This document shows, one piece after another, positions 31,516 through 43,449 of a DNA stretch of 64,000 nt. The translations under genes were made by a program, and so were the position numbers. The stretch's first letter is position 1. Each line of letters starts with the position of its first letter. The notes under the pieces were generated by a model. It made no database searches and was not told the DNA's origin. It saw nothing but the letters and a program-made list of their open reading frames with translations. Source of the DNA: Doryteuthis pealeii (taxonomy: Eukaryota > Mollusca > Cephalopoda > Myopsida > Loliginidae); NCBI GenBank assembly GCA_023376005.1, contig CM042152.1, forward strand, positions 80,127,195 to 80,191,194, written 5' to 3'.

Positions 31516-31687
31516 CCCTCCGTTACTTGAACTTTTCTGCTTCTTTTACTTTCCTACGCTTTCACATTCCTTCCTCCTCCCCTTCTTTTTCTTTCATCCT
31601 CAGTTTTACTCTTTTACTTTACTCTGTTTTTTTTTTCTTCTTCTTTCCATCTCCACTCATCCAGAAATCCTGCTATCAATCTGGGTT

Positions 31688-31690
31688 TAT

Positions 31691-31731
<41 letters not shown>
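31688..31731. repeat. (TA)n microsatellite
   Basis: TA tract with one break. Confidence 0.95.
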
Positions 31732-31734
<3 letters not shown>

Positions 31735-32052
31735 CCTTTCTTTTAAAACATCTGCCGACAAAAGAAAGTCAAATAGATATATAAATAAATGAAATAAATA
31801 AGGTGAGATTATTTTTAGTCAGCGGAGGAGCAACTAATCCAGTTGTGAAAATAGAAAATAGAAAATCTCAATTTTTATATGAAAAACACAAAAACAATTT
31901 TTAAGTCATTTAAAGAAGTTAACTAGCTCAACTATTGCGAAACGAAAGTGGAGAAGTTTTAACACAATTACCATACCAAGCGTAACGGTTATCGTTATAG
32001 CAAATAGAATCAGCGATCAAAGTTCAAATCATAGACAAGGCCGTTTGTAAAT

Positions 32053-32155
32053 AATTATGATATATCAGACTGTTGTCTTCCTCTTTATTGTGTATAAACA
32101 CAACGTTGTGTTTATGCAAAATAAAGATGAGAACAACAGTCCGATATATCATAAT
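32053..32155. repeat. Inverted repeat, ~48-bp arms
   Basis: 'attatgatatatcagactg' is mirrored by 'cagtccgatatatcataat'; the centre is 'cacaacgttgtg'. The arms include the 'aataaagatga(g)gacaacagtcc' module seen near 5.4 and 54.5 kb. Confidence 0.8.
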
Positions 32156-32194
32156 TATAATAATATATAAGAATACGCCTAATGAGGCTGTTTA

Positions 32195-32629
32195 GGTTAA
32201 ATCCTACTTAAAGTACCTAAATTCCACCATCGTATGTCACCCCGCCAAAAAAAAATACCAAAAAAAATCAATGAATTAACCGAATTTAATGAATTTTTCA
32301 GTGTTGATATATTAATGAATAAAAGATATAATGCACCAGTTATTTTATTTTAAAACTTTTACATTTTTTTCAGGTCAATTAACTTTGAACCACGTATGTT
32401 TGGGAATCTGTGTTACGCCTCAAAGATACGTAGTTCAAAGTTAACTGACCTGAAAAAATGTAAAAAGTTTTCAAATAAAATAACTGGTGCATTATATTGT
32501 TTATTCATTAATATATCAACACTGAAAATTTCATTAAATTCGGTTAATTCCATGATTTTTAGTATTTTTTTTCTTTCGGCGGGGTGACATATGATGGTGG
32601 AATTTAGGTACGTTAAGTAGGATTTAACC
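32195..32629. mobile_element. 435-bp foldback MITE with 8-bp target duplication
   Basis: Begins GGTTAAATCCTACTTAA and ends TTAAGTAGGATTTAACC; the arms extend nearly to the centre (~190 bp each). The flanks are GCTGTTTA (32187-32194) and GCTGTTTG (32630-32637), an 8-bp duplication with one mismatch. A half copy is at 9654-9890. The GGTTA start and 8-bp duplication are shared with the MITE at 2937-3126, suggesting a related transposase. Confidence 0.85.
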
Positions 32630-32649
32630 GCTGTTTGTATTTCACTTCG

Positions 32650-32852
32650 CACTAATGTCATTGGGAAAGGCATGAATTCATCTGTGCTCCCTCTAGCTAT
32701 AGGTAAATAGTAAAGCAGACTGAGTTCTCTTACTCTGGCTCGGCAACCAGTCTAGGAGAAGAAAAACTGAATTCAATCCAGATTTACTATGATTAAAACT
32801 GACCTTGTATCGAACCCTGTCGATGGCTGGGGAGTTGGGTAAATACATACCC
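32650..32852 (+). repeat. S2 SINE, 5' truncated
   Basis: 'cattgggaaaggcatgaatt', 'ggtaaatagtaaagcagac' and 'actgaccttgtatcgaacc'. Confidence 0.8.
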
Positions 32853-32937
32853 AACACCAAGTAACTATTGAACTCCTTAGTTTTATTATTTCTACAATAT
32901 ATCGATTTAGTTACTTGAAACGATCTAATTTTATGTA

Positions 32938-33048
32938 GGTAAAATAGTTGGATGCATACCTTTTCCCCCAAAACTATAAGCGCTGTGTGAAATGCAAAAT
33001 AGCCCCGTCCATTATTTGAACTCGGTTCGTCGTGTCCAGCTGGTCACG
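32938..33048 (-). repeat. S2 SINE, head side
   Basis: 'aatagttggatgcataccttt' without the first base, then 'atttgaactcggttcgtcg', ending at 'cacgtcacaccatagc'. Confidence 0.65.
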
Positions 33049-33404
33049 TCACACCATAGCACCTATATGATGGTCTCCACCGTATTGCTCTTATGGCAAA
33101 TACTCAAATCTTTTCATAAGTGCGCTAGAAGGGGGGAGGGTATGGAGATAACCGTTATGCAACGACTGCCTCCTCAATATATATGTGTGTGTGCGCCCAC
33201 GTTTGTGATTGAAGCAAAAATTTCACGAACAATATTTTTGCCCAAATTTCTCAGATGAAGCCGTTGGCAATTGTTAATTTTAACTAAACATTTTCCTATT
33301 CTTGTAACAACAGTTTTCTAGTCGGTAAATTCCGACAGAAGTTTTAACAATCAAATAACTAAATGCATTATATAAAGTAGTTTTAATGTTGCACACAGGA
33401 ACCG

Positions 33405-33790
33405 TCCGAATGGAGGGGAAAGAAGAAGAAAAAGAAAAATAGAGGAAAAAAGAAAAATAGAGGAAAAAAGAAAAAAAAAGAAAGAAAAAAAAGAAGAAAA
33501 AGAGGAAAAGAGAAGAAAAAGAGGAAAAGAGAAGAAAAAGAGGAAAAGAGATGAAAAAGAGGAAAAGAGATGAAAAAGAGGAAAAGAGAAGAAGAAGAGG
33601 AAAAGAGAAGAAGAAGAGGAAAAGAGAAGAAGAAGAGGAAAAGAGAAGAAGAAGAGGAAAAGAGAAGAGGAAAAAAGAAGAGGAAAATAAGAGGAAAAAA
33701 AGAAGAGGAGGAAAAAAAGAAGAAGAGGAGAAAGAAGAAGAAGAGGAGAAAGAAGAAGAAGAGGAGAAAGAAGAAGAAATGGGGCGGTGA
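33405..33790. repeat. (GGAAAAGAGAAGAA)n polypurine tract
   Basis: About 380 bp of A/G only, with repeats of 'aagaggaaaagagaag', 'gaagaagaggaaaag' and 'gaggagaaagaagaag'. The lysine/glutamate-rich frames here (79 and 82 residues) are artefacts. Confidence 0.95.
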
Positions 33791-33962
33791 AAAATATTGT
33801 ACTAGTCTACATAAATGAAAATTTCTGTCAGACTGTGTATAACCAGTGATCCTATCGATGAAATTTTACACGCATGTTAAGTTAATATTCAGGAACTGGA
33901 CTTGCTAATTGGTTTTCAATAACTATTAATAATGGAATCCCTGCTCGATTAATGAAATATTG

Positions 33963-35354
33963 ATGTAAATGCGTCAACCGACTCCAGCATCTGGCGTGGA
34001 CATGTAAATGCGTCAACCAACACCAGACATCTGGCATGGACATGTAAATGCGTCAATTAGCACCATACATCTGGCGTGGACATGTAAATGCGTCAACCAG
34101 CACCAGACATCTGGCGTGGACATGTAAATGCGTCAACCAACACCAGACATCTGGCGTGAACATGTAAATCGTCAATTAGCACCATACATCTGGCGTGGAC
34201 ATGTAAATGCGTCAACCAGCACCAGACATCTGGCGTGGACATGTAAATGCGTCAATTAGCACCAGACATCTGGCGTGGACATGTAAATGCGTCAACCAAC
34301 ACCAGACATCTGGCGTGGACATGTAAATACGTCAATTAGCACCAGACATCTGGCGTGGACATGTAAATGCGTCAATTAGCACCAGACATCTGGCGTGGAC
34401 ATGTCAAAGCACCAGACAGACATGCTGGCGTGGACATGTAAATGCGTCAACCAGCACCAGACATCTGGCGTGGACATGTAGACATGCGCACCAGACATCT
34501 GGCGTGGACATGTAAAAATTAGCACCAGACATCTGGCGTGGACATGTAAATGGCAGCACCAGACATCTGGCGTGGACATGTAAATGCGTCAATTAGCACC
34601 AGACATCTGGCGTGGACATGCGTAACATGCGTCAACCAGCACCAGACATCTGGCGTGGACATGTAAATGCGTAACCAGCACCAGACATCTGGCGTGGACA
34701 TGTAAATGCGTCAACCAAGCACCAGACATCTGGCGTGGACATGTAAATGCGTCAACCAGCACCAGACATCTGGCGTGGACATGTAAATGCGTCAACCAGC
34801 ACCAGACATCTGGCGTGGACATGTAAATGCGTCAACCAGCACCAGACATCTGGCGTGGACATGTAAATGCGTCAACCAGCACCAGACATCTGGCGTGGAC
34901 ATGTAAATGCGTCAACCAGCAGCAGACATCTGGCGTGGACATGTAAATGCGTCAACCAGCACCAGACATCTGGCGTGGACATGTAAATGCGTCAACCAGC
35001 ACCAGACATCTGGCGTGGACATGTAAATGCGTCAACCAGCACCAGACATCTGGCGTGGACATGTAAATGCGTCAACCAGCACAGACATCTGGCGTGGACA
35101 TGTAAATGCGTCAACCAGCACCAGACATCTGGCGTGGACATGTAAATGCGTCAACCAGCACCAGACATCTGGCGTGGACATGTAAATGCGTCAACCAGCA
35201 CCAGACATTTGGCGTGGACATGTGAATGTGTGAATTGATTTCACACGTCTGGTGTGAATATGTAAATGCGTGAATTGATTTCACACGTCTGGTGTGAATA
35301 TGTAAATGCGTGAATTGATTTCACACATCTGGTGTGAATATGTAAATGCGTGAA
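33963..35354. repeat. 40-bp unit satellite array, ~34 copies
   Basis: Main unit 'caccagacatctggcgtgg' then 'acatgtaaatgcgtcaaccag'. About 31 copies run to ~35220. The first half mixes variants (caattagcac, caaccaacac) and length errors; the second half is nearly homogeneous. The last three to four units (35221-35354) are a diverged 40-bp subtype, 'ttgatttcacacgtctgg' with 'tgtgaatatgtaaatgcg'. No gene lies within; minus-strand frames are artefacts. Confidence 0.95.
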
Positions 35355-35359
35355 AGAAC

Positions 35360-36620
35360 ATGAAAAGAATTATTTCAGCCATTGCTGAAACGTATAATAA
35401 AAGTAAAAGCAAACAATTTTAACTTCATGAATCAAGAAAGTATTAGACAGTTAAATCATAGTATAAAGTAAATATTTGGAGGGAATACGTTTCTTTTGTT
35501 ACTTGTTCTTCTGTACAAGCTGCCCGGGCGGGGGGAGGTTCATGGCAGGGGGTGGCGTGGCACCATTGGTCTGATAGTTACAAAAGAAATAGGTTTTGGA
35601 AAAAGAAAAGAAACGCTTCCAAAAATAATATTTTCGAAACTACTTAGAATGAATGATGCTTCCATTCAAAGAAAAGGAAGCTGGATTTCTGGATATTCTG
35701 TAGATGAGATATTACTACCTAGGTATTTGAACTGGTTTACTAGCTTCTTAAATCTATAATTTCTGGATATTCTGTAGATAAGATATTACTACCTAGGTAT
35801 TTGAAGTAGTTTACTAACTTTAAGTCTATAATTTCTGGATATAGAATAGTGGATAATTATTCACTCCCTACTGCCAAATAAGAATCACCCCTTCACTACA
35901 AATCCCTATCGGCTGGGACAGAAGAATACACCGACTGCGCCTCTGCAAATAGAAAAATAGAACAACTGAAACTTACTCTTCCATCACTCCCGTCTTTCAT
36001 TGATAAATTTTCCTTATTTTAAATGCATGTTATTAGTATGTTGATATGGTCAACAGTGTTAATAATGTAAAACAATTTTTATTAATAATTGAGGTTTAAA
36101 TAAAAATCAAATAATGGAGAATGTAACGTAAATGACTATGGGAATTGTGACTTGGGTAGTGATATAGTTTCGGTTTCAGACAAACACGATCTTCATTATA
36201 ATGAGGTTCCATGGAAGGTTTTTGCGATGATAAAATGAATTTTCTCTCTCTCCTTTTAAATAAAAAATAAATATTTTTTAAGTTGAAAGCAAAAATTACC
36301 ATGGACGTGGCTTTATTTTTAAGGGCATCGCAGCATTGAATACGGCTATCACGACATCCACATTGACTGACCCACTCCGCCTTTTTGCCCTAACTACCCT
36401 CCTCACCCTAAATATAAACACCCAATCCCCAATGCATTCGATAGTATAAACATGGAAATGCCTGAAAATGTTTCCCCGTTCTAATAATATAAACAAATTT
36501 CGACAAACCTTTCCCATTTCTTATTTGTAGAACAGTCTGAGGAAGCCGAATGATATATCGGTGGAAATAAATTTATAACTATCGATATGACTGATATCTA
36601 AGCCTTTTCTTTGTTAAATG
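35360..36620. other. No gene seen
   Basis: A short direct duplication occurs at 35689-35845 ('tttctggatattctgtaga', three times). At 36150-36210 there is a 'tagtttcggtttcagacaa' module. At 36535-36580 'ctgaggaagccgaatgat' and 'cggtggaaataa' form another CTGANGA...GAAA string. Confidence 0.5.
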
Positions 36621-36626
36621 AATATA

Positions 36627-36824
36627 TATATTTAAATAAATAACAAAAGACTTAGAGATCTTGCATTATAGACTATTTCAGGGAGCTTAGACAAAAATGT
36701 CTAATTCTCCCGACTCATCAGATGCGAATCTGATGAGTCGGGAGAATTAGACATTTTTGTCTAAGCTCCCTGAAATAGTCTATAATGCAAGATCTCTAAG
36801 TCTTTTGTTATTTATTTAAATATA
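36627..36824. repeat. Perfect palindrome, 97-bp arms, 4-nt loop
   Basis: Positions 36627-36723 are the exact reverse complement of 36728-36824, with loop GCGA. The right arm reads CTGATGAGTCGGGAG outward from the loop and later CTCCCTGAAATAGTC, again a CTGATGA...stem...GAAA arrangement. No mismatch was found in 97 pairs. It could be a very young foldback element, an inverted duplication, or a chimeric-read assembly product. Confidence 0.95.
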
Positions 36825-36955
36825 AATTTGCTCTGTGACTCTAACAATAAGAGCACACATTGAGCTCTCAAACTGCGACAAGTTGTTTTAAAAAAACCTA
36901 TGTCGTAAGGAAGATTTCTTCTCTGGACTTTTGGATTATATATATAATATATATA

Positions 36956-37514
36956 AGAGGTATGTCCGAAAAGTTCCAGAAAAATCACATTCTTCGATGT
37001 GAGGGGCATCGTCCACTGCGAGTTCTTGACACAGGGCCAGACGATCAACCAGCATGTCTACAAAGAGATACTGCGACGTTTCTTCGTTCAGTGCACGAGA
37101 AGAGGCGAGAGATGTGACAGGACAACTCGTGGGTGCTTCACCATGACAACGCACTTACCCACACTACCCTGAGTATCCGATAGTTCCTGGCCCGGAAGAA
37201 CATCACTGTGCTGGAGCAACCTCCCTGCTCGCCTGACCTGGCTCCATGTGATTTTTTCCTCTTCCCCAAGCTCAAGGGATGGGGGTCATCAAGGGAACCC
37301 GTTTTGAAGATGTACCCGACATAAAAAATACCGTGACGACAGAGCTACAGAGAATCCCGGAAGAATCATTCCAGGAGTGCATACAGGCGGGGCAGAGAAG
37401 GAGGGGAAAGTGCGTTTGACCCCAGGAGGATTACTTTTAAGGGGATAACATATAGTTTGGATTTTAAATAAATTTTTTGTGACACCAGTCCTGGAACTTT
37501 TCTGACATACCTCG
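36956..37514 (+). mobile_element. Internally deleted mariner element
   Basis: 559 bp bounded by TIRs AGAGGTATGTCCGAAAAG and CGAGGTATGTCAGAAAAG (the latter as reverse complement) and flanked by TA (36954-36955 and 37515-37516). The interior keeps the C-terminal half of a mariner transposase. Confidence 0.92.
36990..37420 (+). pseudogene. Mariner transposase C-terminal half, broken
   Basis: Recognisable pieces are FDVRGIVHCEFLTQGQTINQ, VLHHDNALTHTTLSIR, FLARKNITVLEQPPCSPDLA and PCDFFLFPKLKG. The second catalytic Asp (HHDN) and third Asp (PCDFF) are 34 residues apart, the DD34D signature of mariner. The N-terminal DNA-binding half and first Asp are deleted, there are frameshifts, and a stop follows LSIR. 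Inactive. Confidence 0.9.
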
Positions 37515-37519
37515 TATAT

Positions 37520-38435
37520 ATACTAGCAAGAATATACGCCCCCCCCCCACGGGCGTAAGTATCTAAGTTTTAATGTAATTAATTATATCAAATTAGAAAA
37601 ACTAACGAAATTAAATAAGAAAGCATATAAAAAGATTACACTTATTTTAATTGGTTTAATTATATATAGGATTAATTTTAATATGCTGGAGAATAAAATA
37701 ATATTATCAATACAATCAAGTAATTATTTATTAAACCCGCTTTTGTTAAAAACCAGTATGCAAATTAACCACACCATATATTTTGTAAACCTTTATTTCT
37801 TGGTGATATATAAAACACATAGCAAGATTTTAAACGCACTAATAACATGGGCAGTTTTGAGGCAAATCTAAGACAGATTTTCAAAGAAGACATCATTAAT
37901 GAATAAGATTTGACTATAAATTAAGTACTCATTGTACGTATCATACGCTAATACTGAGGGTATTTTGACGTAAGCAGTGACGTAGTTTCGGTTAGACAGA
38001 CACCGAATCTCCATTATAATAAGATATTACACAAGCACCTTCGTATAAACACCTATAGACGTCACACGTTGAACCAGTGCAATGTATTGACGTTATTGAA
38101 GGGTTTAATATATTTACACAAATCTTGTGAAAGATTTTCTTGGTAAATATCAATGCTTCTCACAATTTGCTTGCATCCTTCTCCAAAAGGAGATTTTTTT
38201 TTTTTAAAAAGAGGGAAAATAAATATTCACAATATTTTCATTGGCACAACTCGATAAAAACTAACGAAACAAATTAGAGTCAAAAAAAAAAAAAAAAAGA
38301 ATTAAATTAGAAATAAGAATTTTTTAAAAAATAGAATTAAATTAGAAATAAGAATTTAAAAAAAAAGGATTTTTTTTTAAATGGCAAATAAACATCCTCG
38401 GAAATTTTGCGATGTCGTTATCAGGATTTAAACGA
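37520..38435. other. AT-rich, no gene seen
   Basis: Contains a 'gacgtagtttcggttagac' module at 37965-38035. Otherwise not recognised. Confidence 0.5.
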
Positions 38436-38449
38436 TCATATCTCTCCAC

Positions 38450-38951
38450 TAGGGTAGGTCGATGTTTGGAACTGTAACGTCTCCCATGTGGCGAAAGTTG
38501 TAAATTAACATAAAAATTTACCACAAAATTTGTTTTCCAAAACTGACTTCGTTTGAGGAAATAAATTTGCAATCTTTTAAAATGTCATCACTGTTAAAGC
38601 TTAATTGTTAGATAAAAAGCAGCATATTTCAGGTGTCGGTGGTGATGGGGGGGGGGTATATTTCCAATTTGGATTCTAGTTATAATATTTTATTCGTTTC
38701 GTTTAAAATGACAAGCTTTTCTGTTTTAGATATTGAAATTGCTAAATTTTCTAACTAATTTCTAGGCTAAATGTTGGGAAATGAGGGATTTTGGTGCATT
38801 TTAGTAGATGACCTTTGATTCTATTTCCTCACCCAATGGTGCAAGTACAAGATCTAACTGTTGGTATCAGTATCTATTATACCAACACACAACTTTTACT
38901 GTTTGAGAGAATTTGATATTTAAAAAAAGTTTTAAAAATCGACCTACCCTA
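38450..38951 (+). mobile_element. hAT-type MITE, full length (copy 2)
   Basis: 502 bp, TAGGGTAGGTCGAT...TCGACCTACCCTA, flanked by an exact 8-bp duplication CTCTCCAC (38442-38449 and 38952-38959). Colinear with 60183-60657 and with 3645-4128 reversed. Confidence 0.93.
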
Positions 38952-38989
38952 CTCTCCACAGTTTTCATTGGAGTGGTTTCCTATTGATT

Positions 38990-39290
38990 TCTCAGCGGTT
39001 TTGAATTTTCCTTCTCCTACACTGGTCGTCCACGTAGGTTAAAGAACTAAATTGACCCTACTTTCTACACAAAGATGGGGGGAGTAAAATTATGTTTTCT
39101 TCCAAGGGCATTGGAGTGAATTCAGCACAATTTCAACCTGAATTAGAATACGCTGACTGTATCGTCTGCAGAGGAATAAAGCTCTTCTAAAAAGGTGTGC
39201 CCTGGCAATAAGACTAAACTGCATCCGATGGTTAGACTCCAGTTCAGGAGATTGTGAAGTACCCCTTGATATGATCATTATTCAGCCGGG
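38990..39290 (-). repeat. Degraded S2-like SINE
   Basis: 'tttccttctcctacactgg' and 'aaagatggggggagtaaa' resemble the S2 body in minus orientation. The head is replaced by unrelated sequence. Confidence 0.45.
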
Positions 39291-40830
39291 GTGATAGTAG
39301 TTAGGGTCTCGTCTATGGGTAAAATAGATCTGTAAAAGTTATTCGTATTCGATAGAAATACTTGATACCATATAACTAAATTATTTGTATTAAAAGTAAT
39401 TACTTGAATGTATAATTGTTTATTAAGGATTATTATTAGTTACTTGAAACCATACAACTGTGTGTAAACTAAGGCTTATTAATTAAAAATAATTGCTTGA
39501 AACCATAAAATTGTTAGTGTTAGACAAAAATACTTGAAACCGTGTAGCTCTGAAAATTACTTGCATTACATAGAATACTTGAAACCATATAACTGTGTGC
39601 AAACAAATTATTTACTAGAAATAGTATCGAGACTTGTTTCATCTCCACCACCCCCACCCACACACACTTTTCAAATTGGTATTGTCTCGACATCATTATC
39701 GCTTTATTATATACTAGCAGAACCCTCCACCATCAGATGCAGTTTAGTGACATACCTGTTGAAATTCACTTAAGTCAGTGCATGTTAAAACTAACAGACC
39801 CTAATAATAGTCGGGTCAGAAGTTATCTGCCCGGACCCAATTTTTATACAGGGGGAGTTACTTGCCCTTTGACCTTTTTTCAGTTAGTGTTTTTAAATAA
39901 TAATATACACCATGTGTTATTGAAAAGCAGTCCTGGTGTGTTGCCTCGTTAATTGATTTTAAGGTATGACTCTTTTTTCTGTGGGATTAAGTTGATAAAT
40001 TACCAACAATAGAATACAGTCAGTATAATCTAAGCCCCACCGACAGGGTGCAGGATTTAAAAAAAATATTTTTTATATATTTGTATTGATAAACGAGTTT
40101 AAAAATCAAATAAGAATTATTAAACTTGTTTTCAACATCAGGAGAAAAGTTGAAGAGAATAAAAAATGTAATAAAGTTATTTTGTAAAAAAATTTAAAAA
40201 ATAAATTATAAATAAATAAAATTAAAATAAAATAAAATCAATACTATTCATCGAGCTGTGATTTTACGACCTTGACCCTGATGTCATCTCCTAATATCAA
40301 GCTCAGAAATATGTCGTTGAACTGTTTTGCATTGACATTGTTGGTTTTTTTACACCCCCCCCTTGTTGATTTGCTAATGAAGACAGTCAATCAATTAAAA
40401 ACAAACAAAAACCAACAAGAGATTTAATGAAAGAGACAAGTGAGATAAAAACACGAACCAATCATTTCGTGCAATTTGACGAATTAAAGCAGCCAACCAG
40501 AATTTAAAAAAAACAGGATGAAAAAAAAAAAAATCAATGAAAAAAACCGCGGGAAGCGAACAAAATGATTTTTAAAAACATTTGGTCTCCTCATCTTGAT
40601 TGACAAAGTTTGGATTATTGGGCTCAATCCGACAATCCCTTCTTTTAAAAACGAGTGTTGTATGCAGTAAGTGGGGACTTTAAAACCCAACCTGTTATTT
40701 AATCCATGGAGGTACACGTGAGAAAACTTTTTAAATTCATCTTTGGGATAATCGTTTAGCAATAAGCGTGGACTTTCAAACCCAATCCGTATTTAAGCAC
40801 TGATATCAAAATGGTTTGATTTGACATTAA
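39290..40830. other. No gene seen
   Basis: An L-repeat scrap lies at 39290-39360 ('gatagtagttagggtctcg'). A local repeat with 'acttgaaaccat' recurs at 39364, 39440, 39494, 39533 and 39580. The rest is AT-rich and unrecognised. Confidence 0.45.
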
Positions 40831-40870
40831 ATAATCCGGAAAGGATTGATATGATGTAAAACAAACCAAC

Positions 40871-40955
40871 TTAATACCCTTGGAAAAGGTATAAATCCAA
40901 TTATTCTCCCTGCAGCTATGGATAAATAGTCGGACATACTGGGCTCTTTAATCTT
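40871..40955 (+). repeat. S2 SINE fragment
   Basis: 'taatacccttggaaaaggta' to 'cggacatactgggctctt'. Confidence 0.7.
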
Positions 40956-41589
40956 TATTAAAATAATTATTTTGTACTAGAAAAAAAAAAACATCCTCCG
41001 GGCGGTCTAAAAATCAATTTTTTAAAGATATTTCCTGAGGGGGAGGGAGTTAAAAAATTCAATGTCAGAGGGTTTGTATCATAAGTAAGTAAAATCACCA
41101 AATTTATTAAAACGTTGTAAAAAAAATAAAACAATTTAAAATGGAAATTTAGTTCTGTTACCCTCAAATAAAATGTTGTGTACATCTATTAATTAAATAA
41201 TTATTTTGAATAATTTACACAAATTTTACACAAAATCGTAGATATTTATTTATTTGTAAACTTTTTAGTTAATATCTCGATATTGAAAAAATAACTGTTT
41301 GTAAATTATTTTCTCGTAAAACTGTATACGTTAGATAACTTTAAATATATATTAGAATAAAACAAACTATATGTAAATATATAATACTAGGCATGTGTTT
41401 ATTAGAAGGTGTTTAAAAAAAAACAATAAGGACCGTATAATGTTGCATACCCAAATTTTGAGTGGATATAAGACAAGGTTGTTTATTTTTCTTTATTCTA
41501 TGTATCGACAATTGTTGGTAATGTGACGTAAGCAATGGCGTAGTTTCGGTTACAGACAAACTGAGACCGAATCTCCATTATTAAGAGAT

Positions 41590-41760
41590 GGTATTGATAA
41601 TGTTTACATTCATCAGTTTTTTGTATAATTTCTTATTTCTCTCAATGAAGGACAAAATGTCGCCCATCTTGACACTTTCAAATAGGTCCTTCATATTATT
41701 TGCAATAAAAAAATTAATTAATCTAATTCTCTGTATTCTATGAGAATATGTTTAACAGTG
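41590..41760 (-). pseudogene. LINE reverse transcriptase C-terminal fragment (second copy)
   Basis: The minus strand reads NNMKDLFESVKMGDILSFIE and then YKKL, clearly homologous to the fragment at 16176-16367. Upstream, TVKHILIEY is in another frame, so at least one frameshift and a stop are present. An S2 SINE abuts its 5' side at 41761. Confidence 0.75.
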
Positions 41761-42048
41761 TATGTATTTACCAACCCCTCAGGATGTGACACAAAGTAAA
41801 TTTAGCGGAGTTTAACAGGTTTGAATTCAGAGTTTTCCTTCTCCTAGACTGGTTGCCGTACCAAGGTTAAAGAGTCCAGTCTATCCTACTATTTGCCCAT
41901 AGATGGAGGGAGAATAGTTGGATTCATACCTTTTCCCAATGATATTAGTGCTATATAAAGTGCAAACAGCATCGTCCATGGTTTGAACTCGTGTCGCCGT
42001 ATCTATTTCTCTATTTCCTGCGACGATAACCATTACACAACGAACACC
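41761..42048 (-). repeat. S2 tRNA-derived SINE
   Basis: 'gtatttaccaacccctcagg', 'ttttccttctcctagactgg', 'gccatagatggaggg'-like body, head 'ggtttgaactcgtgtcgcc' to 'aaccattacacaacg'. Confidence 0.85.
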
Positions 42049-42129
42049 ACCTATGCGTAATCGGAATATAGGGATTTGTTACTTTTTTTGGACTTTCTGA
42101 AAATTGGTTTCTATTTTCTTTGCGGCTGT

Positions 42130-42210
42130 TTTATCCAAAGTGATAATACTTGTTAAGGTCCCATCCATGGGTTAAATAGATTTTTAAAAAATGAGTTTTT
42201 AACAAATTTG
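42130..42210 (+). repeat. L repeat fragment
   Basis: 'gataatacttgttaaggtcc' and 'catgggttaaatag'. Confidence 0.55.
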
Positions 42211-42219
42211 AATATCCAA

Positions 42220-43440
42220 CGAGCAGAATTCAAATATATCATTGTAAGGTTCAAGGTTATATATATGAATTATAACTGGTTGAAACAAACAACCCCCACA
42301 CGAGTGTTGAACATATATTAACGGACTTTGATAAAAAGCAAATGGAGAGACATTTACGACATGAAGTACATATACATGAAACAAGATACATAGTGGATAA
42401 TATACGTACATAGAAAAGGGATAAGATACAAAAGAGTTACATAGAAGATATGTTTAGTTATGGAGAGTCCATAGACTAAGTCACTTACAAGTGTCTGTAA
42501 TGGGGGCCAAAGCCCCCAGACGAGAAGGTGTAGACATAAATGTCTAACCCATTGTAGTCACGTCCTGAGAAGCAAGAGAGAGAGAGAGAGAGAGGGAGAG
42601 AGAGTGGGAGAGAGAGAGGGAGAGAGAGAGAGAGAGTTTGAAACAGGCACCTAAATACCACATACCCCTGGTGGTCAAACCGGGAACCCAGAGGGAAGAT
42701 AACTCTTCCAGATCCAAGGGAAGACAATCCAACATCCTAACTTTTACCTCTAATTTTTTTAGACTAAGCTAAACCTGCACTAATAACCCAATGCCATAAA
42801 ATCCAACCAAAAATGTAAATGAGGTAATTTTTTAAGTCTTAATTACTACTGTAGCGTAACTTTCAATTTTTCATAAGCATTTCGTAAGACAGGCAAATAT
42901 TTTACGATGCCTTTTTACAACATAGTAACATCCAGACTAAGTCTTTAGCGTGAATGAATGAGGAACTCATTAGTTAAGTGTACCAAGGTGTAAATTGTAT
43001 AAGTACAACTGACAAGCCTAAACATATGAAACATATTAAAAGAAACATCCCAAGTACAAGTTAATTGGCTTAAAAAGAAAAGAAATTAATTTCTACCACC
43101 CAAAATATAATCACGCGTTAATGTTAATGTGCTAAATGGTCGTTGAGCGAGAAGCTTTCTTCGCCCTTTAACAGGTTTTGATTTTCGTCCTGCTGGGTCT
43201 GTAGCCACCCTCTTCACTATGCAAGCTTAGTGGAGGTACCAGTTTAGTCGCCGATGATCCGACCATGAAGCAGGTTGTATGGGGTTACATAGGACCCATA
43301 GCCCTTTGTGAGACCTCACATGAAACACGCCGGAAACATGAAAACTGGCCAAGTTGATCTTACAGACCACAGCAATGCTGAAACTCGGCACAATCTAAAC
43401 TAGCAACGACTTCATGCCTCAGAAATTGTAGGGGGGGCTT
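42220..43440. other. No gene seen; (GA)n at 42572-42636
   Basis: An interrupted GA microsatellite with GGGAGA variants is the only clear feature. At 43220-43330 a less AT-rich stretch ('gcaggttgtatggggttac') is unrecognised. Confidence 0.5.
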
Positions 43441-43449
43441 CAAAAATAA

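Noticed and set aside
34376..34822. Repeated frames such as STPDVWC / HVHARCLVL
   Set aside because: They are the 40-bp satellite read in different frames; 40 is not a multiple of three, so units shift frame each time.
33963..35354. Regular repeat considered as a CRISPR array
   Set aside because: The 40-bp unit has no unique spacers; it is a head-to-tail satellite in eukaryote-like DNA.
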